64,000 nucleotides of DNA from an uncultured Clostridia bacterium (GCA_937906945.1 CALCUE010000026.1:62001-126000); one strand, 5' to 3'. Counted from the first letter of the stretch, positions 1 to 8,210 are shown. The notes: generated by a model not told the origin, from the letters alone. Made by a program: numbers and translations.

Positions 1-14
1 GTACTTTTTCTCGA

Positions 15-1340
15 TTAAAGACGTTTTTTCTTCTTAAAATTGCCATATTTCCGATGATTATAGTTTCGGATGATCATCAGGAGAACATAGAGAATAATAA
101 GGATCCCGAGGAAACACAGAATGAATTTGAACCAAAAAGAACGGGTCATATCGGAAAAGTTTTTAAGTCCGCTCAGAAGTTCGCTTTGCTCGACGGATTC
201 TCCGGCGACAAGGGGAACGGTTCCAATGATCTCACCGGCAAGTACCAGATTAAGGTTGCCGATTTTTTCACCATCTTCGATAGGCGCTTCGACGGATTCA
301 GGAAGATCATAGGTATAACTGATGGACGAGACATCAATATCAATGGGAAGGAGAGTGCGGTATGTCTCACCGATTACAAGAGGCAGATGATCTTTCTGCC
401 AGGCAAGCTCCAACGGAACTTCGGCGATCTGGGAACCGGATTCCACAATCGTTTTCACTTCAAACTCAGTGAAAGCCCACATATAAAGGCTTTTGGCGTC
501 AACGAAGGCAAGGTTGAAACCGTCATCCAACTCATAAGGGGCACCGAGGTCAACTTGATAGTAGGAGAATCCTTCATATTCCGCGTAGGAAACCACGTTC
601 CGTCCTATGTCCGAGCTGAAACCGGCTTTAATACCGGTAACAGGAGAATAATAGTGAATGTTTCCGCTGACGATCAGCCCGTTGAACGAGTTCCAAATCA
701 GCTTCTGGTGCGTATCGGTCGCCTCACAAATATAAGAAGTTTTGGAGACGGCTTCCCGGAATTTATCCAATCCCATCGCGTAGCGGGAAATCAGGTACAT
801 ATCATAAGCCGTCGTGTAGTTGGCGGTATTATGAAGACCGTGGCAGTTGGTAAAATTGGTATCTTTGGCACCGATTTCCATTGCCTTTTCATTCATCATT
901 TCCACAAAAGTGTCCTCGTCACCAGCTACAATTTCCGCGAGGATCAAAGCCGCGTCATAACCGGCGGCAACGGTCAGGTCATAAAACAATTCTTCGGCGG
1001 TGAAAACGTCACCGGAAAGCATGCCGGTGGCAATAATGCCATGACGATTATCATAGAGAAAGTTCTGGATGGCCATATCATAGACGCCCTGTTTTTCCCA
1101 ACCGCCGGCTTGTTCAATGTTTTCAATAACGACGATAGCAGTCATGATCTGAGTCAGTTCGGCTGGATACATTCTTTGATGGGCGTTCTGCTCAAAAAGG
1201 ACGTTTCCGTTCTCATCCGCCAGATAGATTGCTTCGGAATGCAGTTCGCAGGAAGGAACATATTGCATGGTTGCCAGGGCCTGTACGGCAAAAGATAAAG
1301 TGAAAATGAGGGCAAGAAGAACGGAAATCGCTTTTTTCAT
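15..1340 (-). CDS. DacF/PBP5-like protein with all catalytic motifs lost (pseudo-carboxypeptidase)
   Basis: The fold is that of the low-molecular-mass D-alanyl-D-alanine carboxypeptidases (peptidase S11), which trim peptidoglycan stem peptides outside the membrane. A signal peptide (residues 1-23), the S11 domain (about 30-290), a beta-rich C-terminal domain and a final membrane helix (about 410-435) with a Lys-rich tail are all present. The three active-site motifs are not: SxxK is PAELTQ (Ser to Glu61, Lys to Gln64), SxN is AGY (126-128) and KTG is KAG (238-240). The frame is intact over 441 residues, so this looks like a maintained non-catalytic protein and not a decaying gene. The ATG at 1340 was chosen because GGAGG stands 5 bases upstream; an in-frame TTG 18 bases earlier has no such site. 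Family is certain; the role (scaffold, binding protein) is unknown. Confidence 0.88.
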   Translation of the reverse strand: MKKAISVLLALIFTLSFAVQALATMQYVPSCELHSEAIYLADENGNVLFEQNAHQRMYPAELTQIMTAIVVIENIEQAGGWEKQGVYDMAIQNFLYDNRHGIIATGMLSGDVFTAEELFYDLTVAAGYDAALILAEIVAGDEDTFVEMMNEKAMEIGAKDTNFTNCHGLHNTANYTTAYDMYLISRYAMGLDKFREAVSKTSYICEATDTHQKLIWNSFNGLIVSGNIHYYSPVTGIKAGFSSDIGRNVVSYAEYEGFSYYQVDLGAPYELDDGFNLAFVDAKSLYMWAFTEFEVKTIVESGSQIAEVPLELAWQKDHLPLVIGETYRTLLPIDIDVSSISYTYDLPESVEAPIEDGEKIGNLNLVLAGEIIGTVPLVAGESVEQSELLSGLKNFSDMTRSFWFKFILCFLGILIILYVLLMIIRNYNHRKYGNFKKKKRL

Positions 1341-1400
1341 AAATTCCTCCGAAAACAATCAAAATTTTATGTCAAAAAAGAAGAGAAAAGCAAAAAAATA

Positions 1401-1430
1401 TTGCGAAAAGGGTGTCCAATTTGTTATACT
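1401..1430 (+). promoter_or_regulatory. Predicted sigma-A promoter of the metallophosphoesterase gene
   Basis: TTGCGA (1401-1406) and TATACT (1425-1430) are separated by 18 bases in the divergent intergenic region. The coding start at 1528 lies about 90 bases downstream of the expected transcription start. Confidence 0.5.
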
Positions 1431-1527
1431 GTCATTATAGCAAAAAAAAACACGAATGGGAATAGTTTCTTTTAATATTATAGAAAATTAATAGAATGTT
1501 AAATTTTAATCCGTAGCGGAGGATACT

Positions 1528-2199
1528 ATGATCTATATTACAGGGGATACACATGGCGATCTTTCCAGATTGAAGACGGCAAAACTGAAAAAAGGCGATA
1601 CGCTGATCGTTTGCGGCGATTTCGGCTTTGTTTGGGATGGTTCAAAAGAAGAATTAAAACATCTGGATTGGCTTTCCAAAAGAAAATATCAGATTCTTTT
1701 TGTGGAAGGCGCTCACGAGAATTTTGAGATGCTCAGCCAATATCCACAGATGGATTTTTGTGGTGGTCGGGCTCGACAGATTGCGGGAAATATTTATCAG
1801 CTGATGCGCGGCGAAATTTTTACCATTGAAAACAAGAAAATTTTGGCTTTTGGCGGCGGTGACGATGAGGAAAGGGAACTTTCAGAAATCAAAGAAGCAC
1901 CGGATTTTCAGAGACTTCCCACGGAAAAAGAGTGCGATCATTCCCGTCAGATTCTTGATGAATGTCATCATACGGTAGATTATATCGTCACGTATGACGT
2001 CGGATTTAAGCTTCGAAGTATGCTTCGGATGGAGAGCAACTGTTTCAATAATCTGCATGCTTATCTGAATGAAGTGGCGGCCACCTGCCAATATAAAACA
2101 TGGTTTTTCGGATGTTTCCATATGGATTTGAAAATTCCGCCGGTCTATCACGCCGTATATAAGAATATATATGAAATAGAAAGCGGAAAAGAACTTTGA
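1528..2199 (+). CDS. Calcineurin-like metallophosphoesterase, degenerate active site
   Basis: A 223-residue protein of the small bacterial metallophosphoesterase family that begins GDTHGD and continues with GDFGF. The first metal ligands are present (Asp7, His9, Asp31). Later positions that normally complete the dinuclear site are changed: GNHE is GAHE (Asn to Ala62), the THxxP segment reads TYDVG (His to Tyr, near residue 154), and GHxH reads GCFH (first His to Cys, near 196). Family members need the Asn and these His residues to hold the second metal, so activity is doubtful or altered. GGAGG lies before the ATG. Another family member in this window (33998-34687) has every motif intact, which makes the loss here more striking. 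Substrate unknown. Confidence 0.85.
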   Translation: MIYITGDTHGDLSRLKTAKLKKGDTLIVCGDFGFVWDGSKEELKHLDWLSKRKYQILFVEGAHENFEMLSQYPQMDFCGGRARQIAGNIYQLMRGEIFTIENKKILAFGGGDDEERELSEIKEAPDFQRLPTEKECDHSRQILDECHHTVDYIVTYDVGFKLRSMLRMESNCFNNLHAYLNEVAATCQYKTWFFGCFHMDLKIPPVYHAVYKNIYEIESGKEL

Positions 2200-2205
2200 T
2201 CACGG

Positions 2206-2234
2206 TTGACATTCCGACAGAGATTTGTTAAAAT
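2206..2234 (+). promoter_or_regulatory. Predicted promoter of the mntP riboswitch transcript
   Basis: TTGACA (2206-2211), a 17-base spacer and TAAAAT (2229-2234) lie directly before the riboswitch aptamer. Confidence 0.7.
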
Positions 2235-2236
2235 AA

Positions 2237-2360
2237 ACGGGAATAAGGGAGTAGTCGGCGCAAAAGCGTAGCTTTGCCAACATACTGGATCTATCCTGGC
2301 TTGGCTTTAAATGATGAGACTTATCCGCATTTTATTGTATGCGGATAAGTCTTTTTTATT
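2237..2360 (+). ncRNA. yybP-ykoY (manganese) riboswitch with terminator
   Basis: The leader carries the family hallmarks: a GGGAGTAG element near 2247, an internal hairpin with GCAAAAGCG, a CTGGCTTGGCTT segment, and a closing GATGAGACT near 2312. It runs straight into a strong hairpin (GACTTATCCGCAT against its complement, 2318-2350) followed by T residues. In this family Mn2+ binding prevents terminator formation, so the downstream exporter is switched on by excess manganese. Its position before mntP agrees with the known regulon. Confidence 0.88.
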
Positions 2361-2377
2361 TTATCGGAGGAAAAATC

Positions 2378-2935
2378 ATGTCTTTTTTTGAACTTTTTGT
2401 CATAGGGATCGGTCTTTCTATGGATGCCTTCGCCGTTTCGATCTGCAAGGGGCTTTCTGTAGGAAAAATCCGATATAAACATATGCTTTTGGCAGGACTT
2501 TGGTTTGGAGGATTTCAGGCACTGATGCCTTTGATCGGTTACTTTCTGGGTTCGGCTTTTGAACGGTATGTGGTAAGCGTTGATCATTGGATCGCGTTTA
2601 TTCTTTTGAGCATCATTGGCGGAAACATGATCAAAGAATCCAGGGAAAGCGATGGTGAACAAAATGATTCTTTTGCTTTTCTGACGATGTTGCTTTTAGC
2701 GGTAGCGACAAGCATCGACGCTTTGGCGGTTGGCATTACGTTCGCTTTTTTACAGGTGAATATCTGGCTTGCCATCACGATTATCGGCTGCACGACTTTC
2801 TTTTGCTCGGTCATTGGGGTAAAGGTGGGAAGTATTTTCGGTACCAAATATAAATCCAAAGCGGAATTTTTTGGAGGCGCGGTTTTGGTCGCTATGGGAA
2901 TAAAAATTCTGATTGAACACCTGTTTTTCTCGTAA
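2378..2935 (+). CDS. mntP: Manganese efflux pump MntP
   Basis: A 185-residue, six-helix membrane protein that exports Mn2+. It shows two pseudo-symmetric halves, each with the family's acidic signature in the membrane: SMDAFAVSI near residue 13 and SIDALAVGI near residue 108. The Asp residues of these motifs are required for transport in characterised MntP. The start at 2378 follows CGGAGG and replaces a longer frame whose extra residues would lie inside the riboswitch terminator. The gene is monocistronic, controlled by the manganese riboswitch and closed by a 24-bp perfect hairpin. Confidence 0.95.
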   Translation: MSFFELFVIGIGLSMDAFAVSICKGLSVGKIRYKHMLLAGLWFGGFQALMPLIGYFLGSAFERYVVSVDHWIAFILLSIIGGNMIKESRESDGEQNDSFAFLTMLLLAVATSIDALAVGITFAFLQVNIWLAITIIGCTTFFCSVIGVKVGSIFGTKYKSKAEFFGGAVLVAMGIKILIEHLFFS

Positions 2936-2957
2936 ATAACAATGTAAAGTGAAATAC

Positions 2958-3008
2958 CTACACAAGCAAAAAAAGAGCGGTAATACCGCTCTTTTTTTGC
3001 TTGTGTAG
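2958..3008. terminator. Bidirectional intrinsic terminator between mntP and spo0A
   Basis: A perfect 24-bp inverted repeat (2958-2981 and 2985-3008) with a 3-base loop. A-runs and T-runs are built into the arms, so it can terminate mntP from the left and spo0A from the right. Confidence 0.9.
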
Positions 3009-3012
3009 GGAA

Positions 3013-3780
3013 TCAGCCGGCTTTCGTGCCGATGCGAAGCTTGTCGGCGATCAGCGCGATAAATTCTGAGTTCGTGGGTTTTCCTTTTCCGCTATGTATT
3101 GTGTAACCAAAGTAGGAATTCAGGACATCAACGTCACCACGATCCCATGCGACCTCGATGGCGTGACGAATGGCCCGCTCCACACGGGATGAAGTGGTGC
3201 TGTGCTTTTTAGCGACGGAAGGATATAAGCATTTGGTTACGGAATTCATAATATCAATGTCATCCACCGCCATCATAATGGCTTCTCGCAGATAATGATA
3301 TCCTTTGATGTGGGCCGGAACACCGATTTGGTGGATGATATCGGTAACGATCACTTCCATATTGGAAGGTTCTTTAGAAGCGGCAGAGACAACCGAGCCA
3401 GCCGCGTTGATGTAAAAACTGTGAATCCGTTCAGCCAACGCCGAAAAATTGAGGGGACGAATGAAGCAATAAGCGGCACCGGCTGAAAGAAGTTCCTGCT
3501 CCAAAATGGCGTTATTAGCGGGAACGATGACCATGAAAAGGGGAATGGCGTCACCGAGGGTCAATTTCGCTTTTTCGATGACACCGATCATATCAAGCGT
3601 AGAAAGAAAAGCACTGCCCAAAACGACGTCAGGTTTGTGCTCAAAAATCGTGCTCAACAGTTCCGCTCCGTCTTTTTTGGCAAAAGAAAGAGAAAATTCC
3701 GTGGGACTTAAAACGTCACGACAGGCGTGACAAAAATCTTCTTCCTCATCTGCGATTAAAATTTTGATTTTCTTTTCCAT
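3013..3780 (-). CDS. spo0A: Spo0A, sporulation master regulator with a receiver domain lacking the phosphorylation site
   Basis: The C-terminal half (about 145-255) is an unmistakable Spo0A DNA-binding domain, including [24 protein letters not shown] and KPTNSEFIA. The N-terminal half aligns along its length with a response-regulator receiver, but the residues that define phosphotransfer are gone. The acceptor Asp is Ser56 ([14 protein letters not shown] against PDVLVLDIIMPHLD in Bacillus subtilis Spo0A), the acidic pair is Asp-Glu, the switch Thr is a hydrophobic residue and the conserved Lys is Arg (FIRPLN). The usual His-Asp relay therefore cannot act on it in the known way. The start at 3780 follows GGAGAAGGA, and length is 255 residues against about 265 typical. 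spoIVB follows the usual neighbourhood order upstream. The name is secure; the mode of activation is open. Confidence 0.93.
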   Translation of the reverse strand: MEKKIKILIADEEEDFCHACRDVLSPTEFSLSFAKKDGAELLSTIFEHKPDVVLGSAFLSTLDMIGVIEKAKLTLGDAIPLFMVIVPANNAILEQELLSAGAAYCFIRPLNFSALAERIHSFYINAAGSVVSAASKEPSNMEVIVTDIIHQIGVPAHIKGYHYLREAIMMAVDDIDIMNSVTKCLYPSVAKKHSTTSSRVERAIRHAIEVAWDRGDVDVLNSYFGYTIHSGKGKPTNSEFIALIADKLRIGTKAG

Positions 3781-3949
3781 AATTTCGTCCTTCTCCATAC
3801 ATTTTGTTCTTTTAAGGCTATTTTTCCTGTATGGTGGAAAAATAATCCTAAAATTGTAAATATTTACCATTCCGTCATTTAGATTACCACTTTTTTACAA
3901 ATTGTCAAGAGGTTTCCAAAAAAATTCCAAAAAAAGGAAATTAAAAGAC

Positions 3950-5164
3950 TCATTCAAAAAGAGAGGATGCGGTTTGCCACATATTTTCGGCAAAAATCGC
4001 GTATCCTTTGGTGGGATCGTTGACAAAAACATGGGTAACCGCACCGACTAGTTTTCCGTTCTGGAGAATGGGACTGCCGCTCATGCCCTGGATGATGCCT
4101 CCGGTTTGTTCCAAAAGTTCCGGATCCGTCACACGGATGACCATGTTTTTAGTTGGACTTTTTTCCGCTAAAGAAACTTTTTCAATTTGAATGGTGTATT
4201 CCTTTGCTTCGCTGCCGCTGATGGTGGAAAGAATGGTCGCCTCACCCTCGCGGATCGCTTGTTTGGGAGCGATAGGAACGGAAGAACCTTGCGGTTCGGC
4301 AAGCAGTGTTCCATATACGCCGGTTTCGTTGTTGATTTTTAGGATACCAATGGTTTCCGCCATGAAAAAATTTCCAACTAATTCACCGGGTTTGCCGGAT
4401 TTTCCTTTTTTTACTGAGGATATGATGGCGGGAACTACATCGCCATTTAAGAGAGGAAGGACGTTTCCGGTATCGGTATCACAGATAGCGTGACCTAAAC
4501 CGGCGAATATTCCGATTTCCGGATCGCAAAACGTCATGGTGCCGATTCCGGCGGAACTGTCGCGCACCCAGAACCCGACTTTATAACCGCTTCCATCGGA
4601 AGCTTTTTCCGGGATGATGGTGACGCTGAGAGGTTTTCCGTCCCGCTCCAAAGAGAAAGACAGGGATTGACCATCGCTGGATTGAATCGTTGCCGCCACA
4701 TCTTCATTGGTAAAAACGGTTTGTCCATCGATGGAATGGATGACATCTCCCTCCTGGATACCGGCGTTGGCGGCAGGGCAGAGCATTCCTTCGGAAGTCG
4801 GAATAGGGGAAAGGCTGACGATCATTACACCATCCGTGAACATCTTTACCCCAAAGGGAGTACCGCAAACGGTGACGGTTTTATCGTTCAAAGGCTCTAT
4901 GTGAGCGGCTTTGACGGGAATCAGGCCAAAAAGATCAATTTCGGTTTTTCTGGGCACCGTTTCGGAAGAAAAAACAAGGCTAGTCGAGGAACGTGTATTT
5001 TGAAAAGAGAGAAGCGGACGGTACGATTCGGGAAATTGCAGATCGTTGCTTTGTGAAAAATAGTAGGTATCGGGTAAAGTGGTTTGAAAAAAGCAAAGCA
5101 GGCCTAAAATCAGAACGATACAAGCAATCAGGGCGCAGGAAAAACGGCGATAAATTTGATACAA
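3950..5164 (-). CDS. spoIVB: SpoIVB serine peptidase (S55)
   Basis: SpoIVB is secreted from the forespore and cleaves SpoIVFA to trigger pro-sigma-K processing by SpoIVFB. The protein has one N-terminal membrane helix, a PDZ domain (about 100-185, including GIQEGDVI) and the S55 domain. The catalytic His sits in GLGHAICD and the catalytic Ser in GMSGSP near the C-terminus; both are intact. The start is taken as TTG at 5164 because GGAGG precedes it by 8 bases. The longer in-frame TTG start at 5233 lacks a ribosome binding site and would put extra residues before the membrane helix. It lies upstream of spo0A as in most spore formers. A SpoIVFA/SpoIVFB-like pair, its expected targets, is at 25.3-26.5 kb. 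Confidence 0.94.
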   Translation of the reverse strand: MYQIYRRFSCALIACIVLILGLLCFFQTTLPDTYYFSQSNDLQFPESYRPLLSFQNTRSSTSLVFSSETVPRKTEIDLFGLIPVKAAHIEPLNDKTVTVCGTPFGVKMFTDGVMIVSLSPIPTSEGMLCPAANAGIQEGDVIHSIDGQTVFTNEDVAATIQSSDGQSLSFSLERDGKPLSVTIIPEKASDGSGYKVGFWVRDSSAGIGTMTFCDPEIGIFAGLGHAICDTDTGNVLPLLNGDVVPAIISSVKKGKSGKPGELVGNFFMAETIGILKINNETGVYGTLLAEPQGSSVPIAPKQAIREGEATILSTISGSEAKEYTIQIEKVSLAEKSPTKNMVIRVTDPELLEQTGGIIQGMSGSPILQNGKLVGAVTHVFVNDPTKGYAIFAENMWQTASSLFE

Positions 5165-5295
5165 CGAAAACACCTCCGAAAATAGTGTTTCGTAATTTAC
5201 TTTTTCTATGAGAGGCAAAGTTTTGCTTGCCAAAAAGGAGAAAAACGCATATAATATTTGTTAAAGAATAAATATTAAATTTTTATAAAAAACGC

Positions 5296-5325
5296 TTGAC
5301 GAATGGGAACTCTTTGTGGTATAGT
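5296..5325 (+). promoter_or_regulatory. Predicted promoter of the rpmG-secE-nusG-rplK-rplA operon
   Basis: TTGACG (5296-5301) and TATAGT (5320-5325) with an 18-base spacer, about 90 bases before rpmG. Confidence 0.65.
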
Positions 5326-5418
5326 TAATATACCTCTAAAAGGGTTATTTTTTTGCGTAAAAAACCGCGTCCTTTTAATTGAGGGAGGCAAAAATTCCAA
5401 GAATCAGGAGGTGCCGCA

Positions 5419-5568
5419 ATGCGAGTCAAAATAGTGTTGGCCTGCACAGAGTGCAAACAACGCAACTACACTACCATGAAAAACAAAAAGAACGATCCGG
5501 ACAGACTTGAGATGAAAAAATACTGCAGATTCTGTCGGAAACACACGCTCCACAGAGAGACTAAGTGA
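5419..5568 (+). CDS. rpmG: 50S ribosomal protein L33 (zinc-binding form)
   Basis: A 49-residue protein beginning [17 protein letters not shown] with two CxxC pairs (CTEC at 9-12, CRFC at 36-39), which marks the zinc-binding C+ paralogue. It belongs to the large ribosomal subunit near the E site. AGGAGG precedes the ATG. First gene of the conserved rpmG-secE-nusG group. Confidence 0.95.
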   Translation: MRVKIVLACTECKQRNYTTMKNKKNDPDRLEMKKYCRFCRKHTLHRETK

Positions 5569-5586
5569 GGAAAGGAAGGTACTGCC

Positions 5587-5808
5587 GTGGCTACTGAAAA
5601 AACTGCGAAAAAACCGTCCGTCTTCGCTAAAATCGGTCGATTCTTCAAAGACATTGTTGGTGAGCTGAAAAAGGTCGTATGGCCCAGCAAAAAACAGGTC
5701 ATCAACAATACCATTGTTGTAATCGTTGTCGTCATTCTCTCTTCGTTGGGGATCAGCTTGATCGATTATTTCTTCGGTCTGATTCTTAAGCTGTTCTTCG
5801 GCTCTTAA
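5587..5808 (+). CDS. secE: Preprotein translocase subunit SecE
   Basis: A 73-residue single-span SecE typical of Gram-positive bacteria. It has a basic, Lys-rich N-terminus, the conserved ELKKVVWPSKKQ amphipathic segment (about 27-38) and one membrane helix (about 42-65). SecE clamps SecY in the protein-export channel. The start is GTG, supported by AAGGAAGG 9 bases upstream. It sits between rpmG and nusG as in most Firmicutes. Confidence 0.95.
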   Translation: MATEKTAKKPSVFAKIGRFFKDIVGELKKVVWPSKKQVINNTIVVIVVVILSSLGISLIDYFFGLILKLFFGS

Positions 5809-5826
5809 TGAGAAAGGAACAATCTT

Positions 5827-6348
5827 ATGGCTGAAACTCCTAAATGGTATGTTGTCCATACGTATTCCGGTTATGAAAATAAAGTAGCCGGAAACATTGA
5901 AAAAGTCATTGAAAACCCGCGTTTTCATGATTTTATTTTCGATGTAAGCGTACCTACCGAAACGGTCGTTGAGGTAAATGACAACAAAAAACGTGAAGTG
6001 GAACGTAAAATTTTCCCTGGTTATGTCCTTGTCAAGATGATCCTTACCGATGAATCTTGGTACGTTGTAAGAAATACCCGTGGCGTTACCGGTTTCGTGG
6101 GTCCGGCTTCCAAGCCTGTCCCGCTGACGGATGAAGAAGTCGCTAAATTGGGTATTGGTTCCAAGACGGTTGAACTGAAGTATGCCGTAGGAGACATCGT
6201 ATCGATTATCGGCGGCCCGCTCGAAGGTTTTGACGGAAAGGTCGAGTCTATCGACGTTCCGAACAACAAAGTTCGCGTGATCGTTTCCATGTTCGGAAGA
6301 GACACGCCGGTCGAGCTGGAGCTTGAACAGGCGGCCTGCAAAGATTGA
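5827..6348 (+). CDS. nusG: Transcription termination/antitermination factor NusG
   Basis: A 173-residue NusG with the NGN domain (WYVVHTYSGYE at the N-terminus; FPGYVLVKM near residue 63) and a C-terminal KOW domain (VGDIVSIIGGPLEGFDG, about 121-137). It binds RNA polymerase and links transcription to Rho or to the ribosome. AAAGGAA precedes the ATG. The standard length and position before rplK support the call. Confidence 0.97.
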   Translation: MAETPKWYVVHTYSGYENKVAGNIEKVIENPRFHDFIFDVSVPTETVVEVNDNKKREVERKIFPGYVLVKMILTDESWYVVRNTRGVTGFVGPASKPVPLTDEEVAKLGIGSKTVELKYAVGDIVSIIGGPLEGFDGKVESIDVPNNKVRVIVSMFGRDTPVELELEQAACKD

Positions 6349-6364
6349 AAATCTTTTTGAGGTA

Positions 6365-6421
6365 GTCGGTCTTTAACAGCAAAAAAGAAGACCGGCGAAC
6401 GCAAGACAAAGAGTTCTTGCG
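6365..6421 (+). other. Two stem-loops in the nusG-rplK intergenic leader
   Basis: Between nusG and rplK are two consecutive hairpins: a 9-bp stem with one G-U pair (6365-6373 with 6388-6396) and CGCAAG/CTTGCG (6400-6405 with 6416-6421). Neither is followed by a T-run, so they are not intrinsic terminators. They may be a processing site or a ribosomal-protein regulatory leader; that is inference. Confidence 0.45.
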
Positions 6422-6491
6422 TGTGGGAGGAACCGAAAATTTTTCTGAATCGGCTCCGCTTGACCACATAATGGTTGGAGGTTTGAAAACA

Positions 6492-6917
6492 ATGGCACAA
6501 AAAGTTATTGGCTTAATCAAGCTGCAAATTCCGGCCGGAAAAGCTACTCCGGCTCCGCCTGTTGGCCCCGCACTTGGCCAGCATGGTGTTAACATCATGG
6601 CATTTACGAAAGAGTTCAACGAGCGTACCAAAAATGATATTGGTATGATCACTCCTGTTGTCATCACCGTTTACGCTGACCACAGCTTCTCTTTCATCAC
6701 CAAAACTCCCCCGGCTGCTGTTCTTATCAAGAAAGCTGCCAATATCAACAAGGCTTCCGGCGCTCCGAACAAGACCAAGGTTGCCAAAATTACTTCTGAA
6801 CAATGCCGTAAAATTGCTGAAACCAAGATGCCTGACCTGAATGCCGCATCCGTTGAAGCAGCAATGAGCATGGTTGCCGGTACTGCCCGTTCCATGGGTA
6901 TTACCGTTGAAGACTGA
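6492..6917 (+). CDS. rplK: 50S ribosomal protein L11
   Basis: A 141-residue L11, full length, opening [20 protein letters not shown] and containing [15 protein letters not shown]. It forms the GTPase-associated stalk base with 23S rRNA. The ATG at 6492 was chosen over a longer frame because TTGGAGG lies 9 bases upstream and the family begins here. It is followed 18 bases later by rplA. Confidence 0.97.
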   Translation: MAQKVIGLIKLQIPAGKATPAPPVGPALGQHGVNIMAFTKEFNERTKNDIGMITPVVITVYADHSFSFITKTPPAAVLIKKAANINKASGAPNKTKVAKITSEQCRKIAETKMPDLNAASVEAAMSMVAGTARSMGITVED

Positions 6918-6935
6918 TGAGGGAGGTTAGCAGGA

Positions 6936-7628
6936 ATGAAACACGGTAAGAAATACGTTGAAAGCACTAAGCTTGTTGAACATGCTAAACTCTACGAGGC
7001 ATCCGAAGCTCTTGATCTTGCCTGCAAAACCGCAACGGCAAAATTTGATGAGACCGTAGAATGCCACATCCGTCTTGGCGTCGACTCCCGTCATGCTGAC
7101 CAGCAGGTCCGTGGCGCTGTCGTTCTTCCGAACGGAACCGGTAAAGACGTCCGCGTCCTTGTCTTCACCAAAGGCGATAAAGTTCAGGCCGCTCTTGATG
7201 CTGGCGCTGAATATGCCGGTGCTGAAGAATATGTTCAGAAAATTCAGTCCGAAGGCTGGATGGATTTTGATGTTGTCATCGCTTCTCCCGATATGATGGG
7301 TGTTGTCGGTAGACTCGGTAAAATCCTTGGCCCGAGAGGACTTATGCCGAACCCCAAAGCCGGTACGGTAACTCCCGATGTCGCGAAAGCTGTTAAAGAT
7401 GCTAAAGCTGGTAAAATCGAGTATCGTCTTGATAAAACCAACATCATCCACTGCCCGATCGGCAAAGCTTCCTTCGGCGCTGAAAAGCTCCAGGAAAACT
7501 TTGACACTCTTATGGGTGCGATCATCAAAGCAAAACCGGCTGCCGCAAAAGGCCAGTACGTTAAATCCTGCGTAGTTTCCGCTACGATGGGTCCTGGCGT
7601 TAAGATCAACCCGGCGAAATTCATGTAA
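6936..7628 (+). CDS. rplA: 50S ribosomal protein L1
   Basis: A 230-residue L1 with the conserved [17 protein letters not shown] segment near residue 125 and a C-terminal [12 protein letters not shown]. It forms the mobile L1 stalk at the E site and in many bacteria represses its own operon by binding the mRNA. GGGAGG precedes the ATG. A strong terminator follows at once; rplJ and rplL, which commonly come next, are not in this window. Confidence 0.97.
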   Translation: MKHGKKYVESTKLVEHAKLYEASEALDLACKTATAKFDETVECHIRLGVDSRHADQQVRGAVVLPNGTGKDVRVLVFTKGDKVQAALDAGAEYAGAEEYVQKIQSEGWMDFDVVIASPDMMGVVGRLGKILGPRGLMPNPKAGTVTPDVAKAVKDAKAGKIEYRLDKTNIIHCPIGKASFGAEKLQENFDTLMGAIIKAKPAAAKGQYVKSCVVSATMGPGVKINPAKFM

Positions 7629-7639
7629 TTGAATGAATG

Positions 7640-7679
7640 AAAAAGTCCCGTGCTCAAAATGAGCACGGGACTTTTTTTA
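7640..7679 (+). terminator. Intrinsic terminator of the rplK-rplA operon
   Basis: A stem built on AGTCCCGTGCTCA and its complement (7644-7656 with 7660-7672) with a 3-base loop, then seven T residues. Confidence 0.93.
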
Positions 7680-7804
7680 TGTGTACTATAAAAATTTGAA
7701 AAGAATGTTGCAATAAACGGAATCAAATAAATCACCTAATAATAGTTCGAACAAGGGTGAAATTGGTCTATTTCTTTTGCCAAAAACCACCAAAATAAAG
7801 AAAG

Positions 7805-7876
7805 TAGCCCAAGGTCCATGGGAAAGTAACCGAAAGGATAATTTCTTTATGTTAAAAAGTCTGATAAAATTATAAT
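7805..7876 (+). promoter_or_regulatory. Putative activator-controlled promoter with paired TAGCCC-type sites
   Basis: Between the rplA terminator and 8001 there is no convincing gene. The region holds two related half-sites, TAGCCCAAGG (7805-7814) and TAACCGAAAG (7827-7836), spaced 22 bases start to start. A good -10 (TATAAT, 7871-7876) has no recognisable -35, as expected for activator dependence. A near-copy of the element, TAGCCCGAAG plus TAGCCCTAAG 23 bases apart, lies at 9383-9415 before the surface-protein gene. Both probably bind the LuxR-type regulator encoded between them; that link is inference. Confidence 0.5.
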
Positions 7877-8000
7877 GTCCAAATGAGACAAAAACGCCCG
7901 AAAGAAAGGCGGATTCTATCACGAAGAAAGATGGATATCTTTCACGAAGCTGTGTTTGTGATAGAGGGGAAATCCATCAGGGAGAAAAAGGTGGCCGGAT

Positions 8001-8210
8001 ATGGAACGAAAGATGTATATCATTACAGATATTTGTGTCGCTTGTGGAGAGCCGGCTATAGAAGGGGAAATGCTTTGCAGAAATTGTCAGAAAAAGCTTT
8101 CGCAGGAAGAACTTTCCACGAACCCCGCAACCCTGAAAACTTCCTGGAAAAAACAGGTTTTTTGTTTCAAAAACAAGAAGAAAGAAAAGGATGATAAAGG
8201 TACTGACTGA
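8001..8210 (+). CDS. Small zinc-ribbon-like protein, unknown function
   Basis: A 69-residue protein. Its central segment CVACGEPAIEGEMLCRNC (about 13-30) has two CxxC pairs and resembles the single zinc ribbon seen in many small Firmicutes and mobile-element proteins. The rest is Lys-rich and probably disordered. AGGTGG stands 7 bases before the ATG. It is the first gene after the activator-type promoter and precedes the HU-like miniprotein and the LuxR-type gene. A longer frame in another phase (7883-8194) overlaps it but lacks a ribosome binding site and family features. Function is not recognisable. Confidence 0.65.
   Translation: MERKMYIITDICVACGEPAIEGEMLCRNCQKKLSQEELSTNPATLKTSWKKQVFCFKNKKKEKDDKGTD

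Noticed and set aside
54..1298. Plus-strand open frame of 414 codons
   Set aside because: It is antisense to the DacF-like gene, has no ribosome binding site and no family features.
7883..8194. Plus-strand frame of 103 codons before the LuxR-type gene
   Set aside because: Overlaps the zinc-ribbon gene in another frame, with no ribosome binding site and no motif; the 8001 frame has both.
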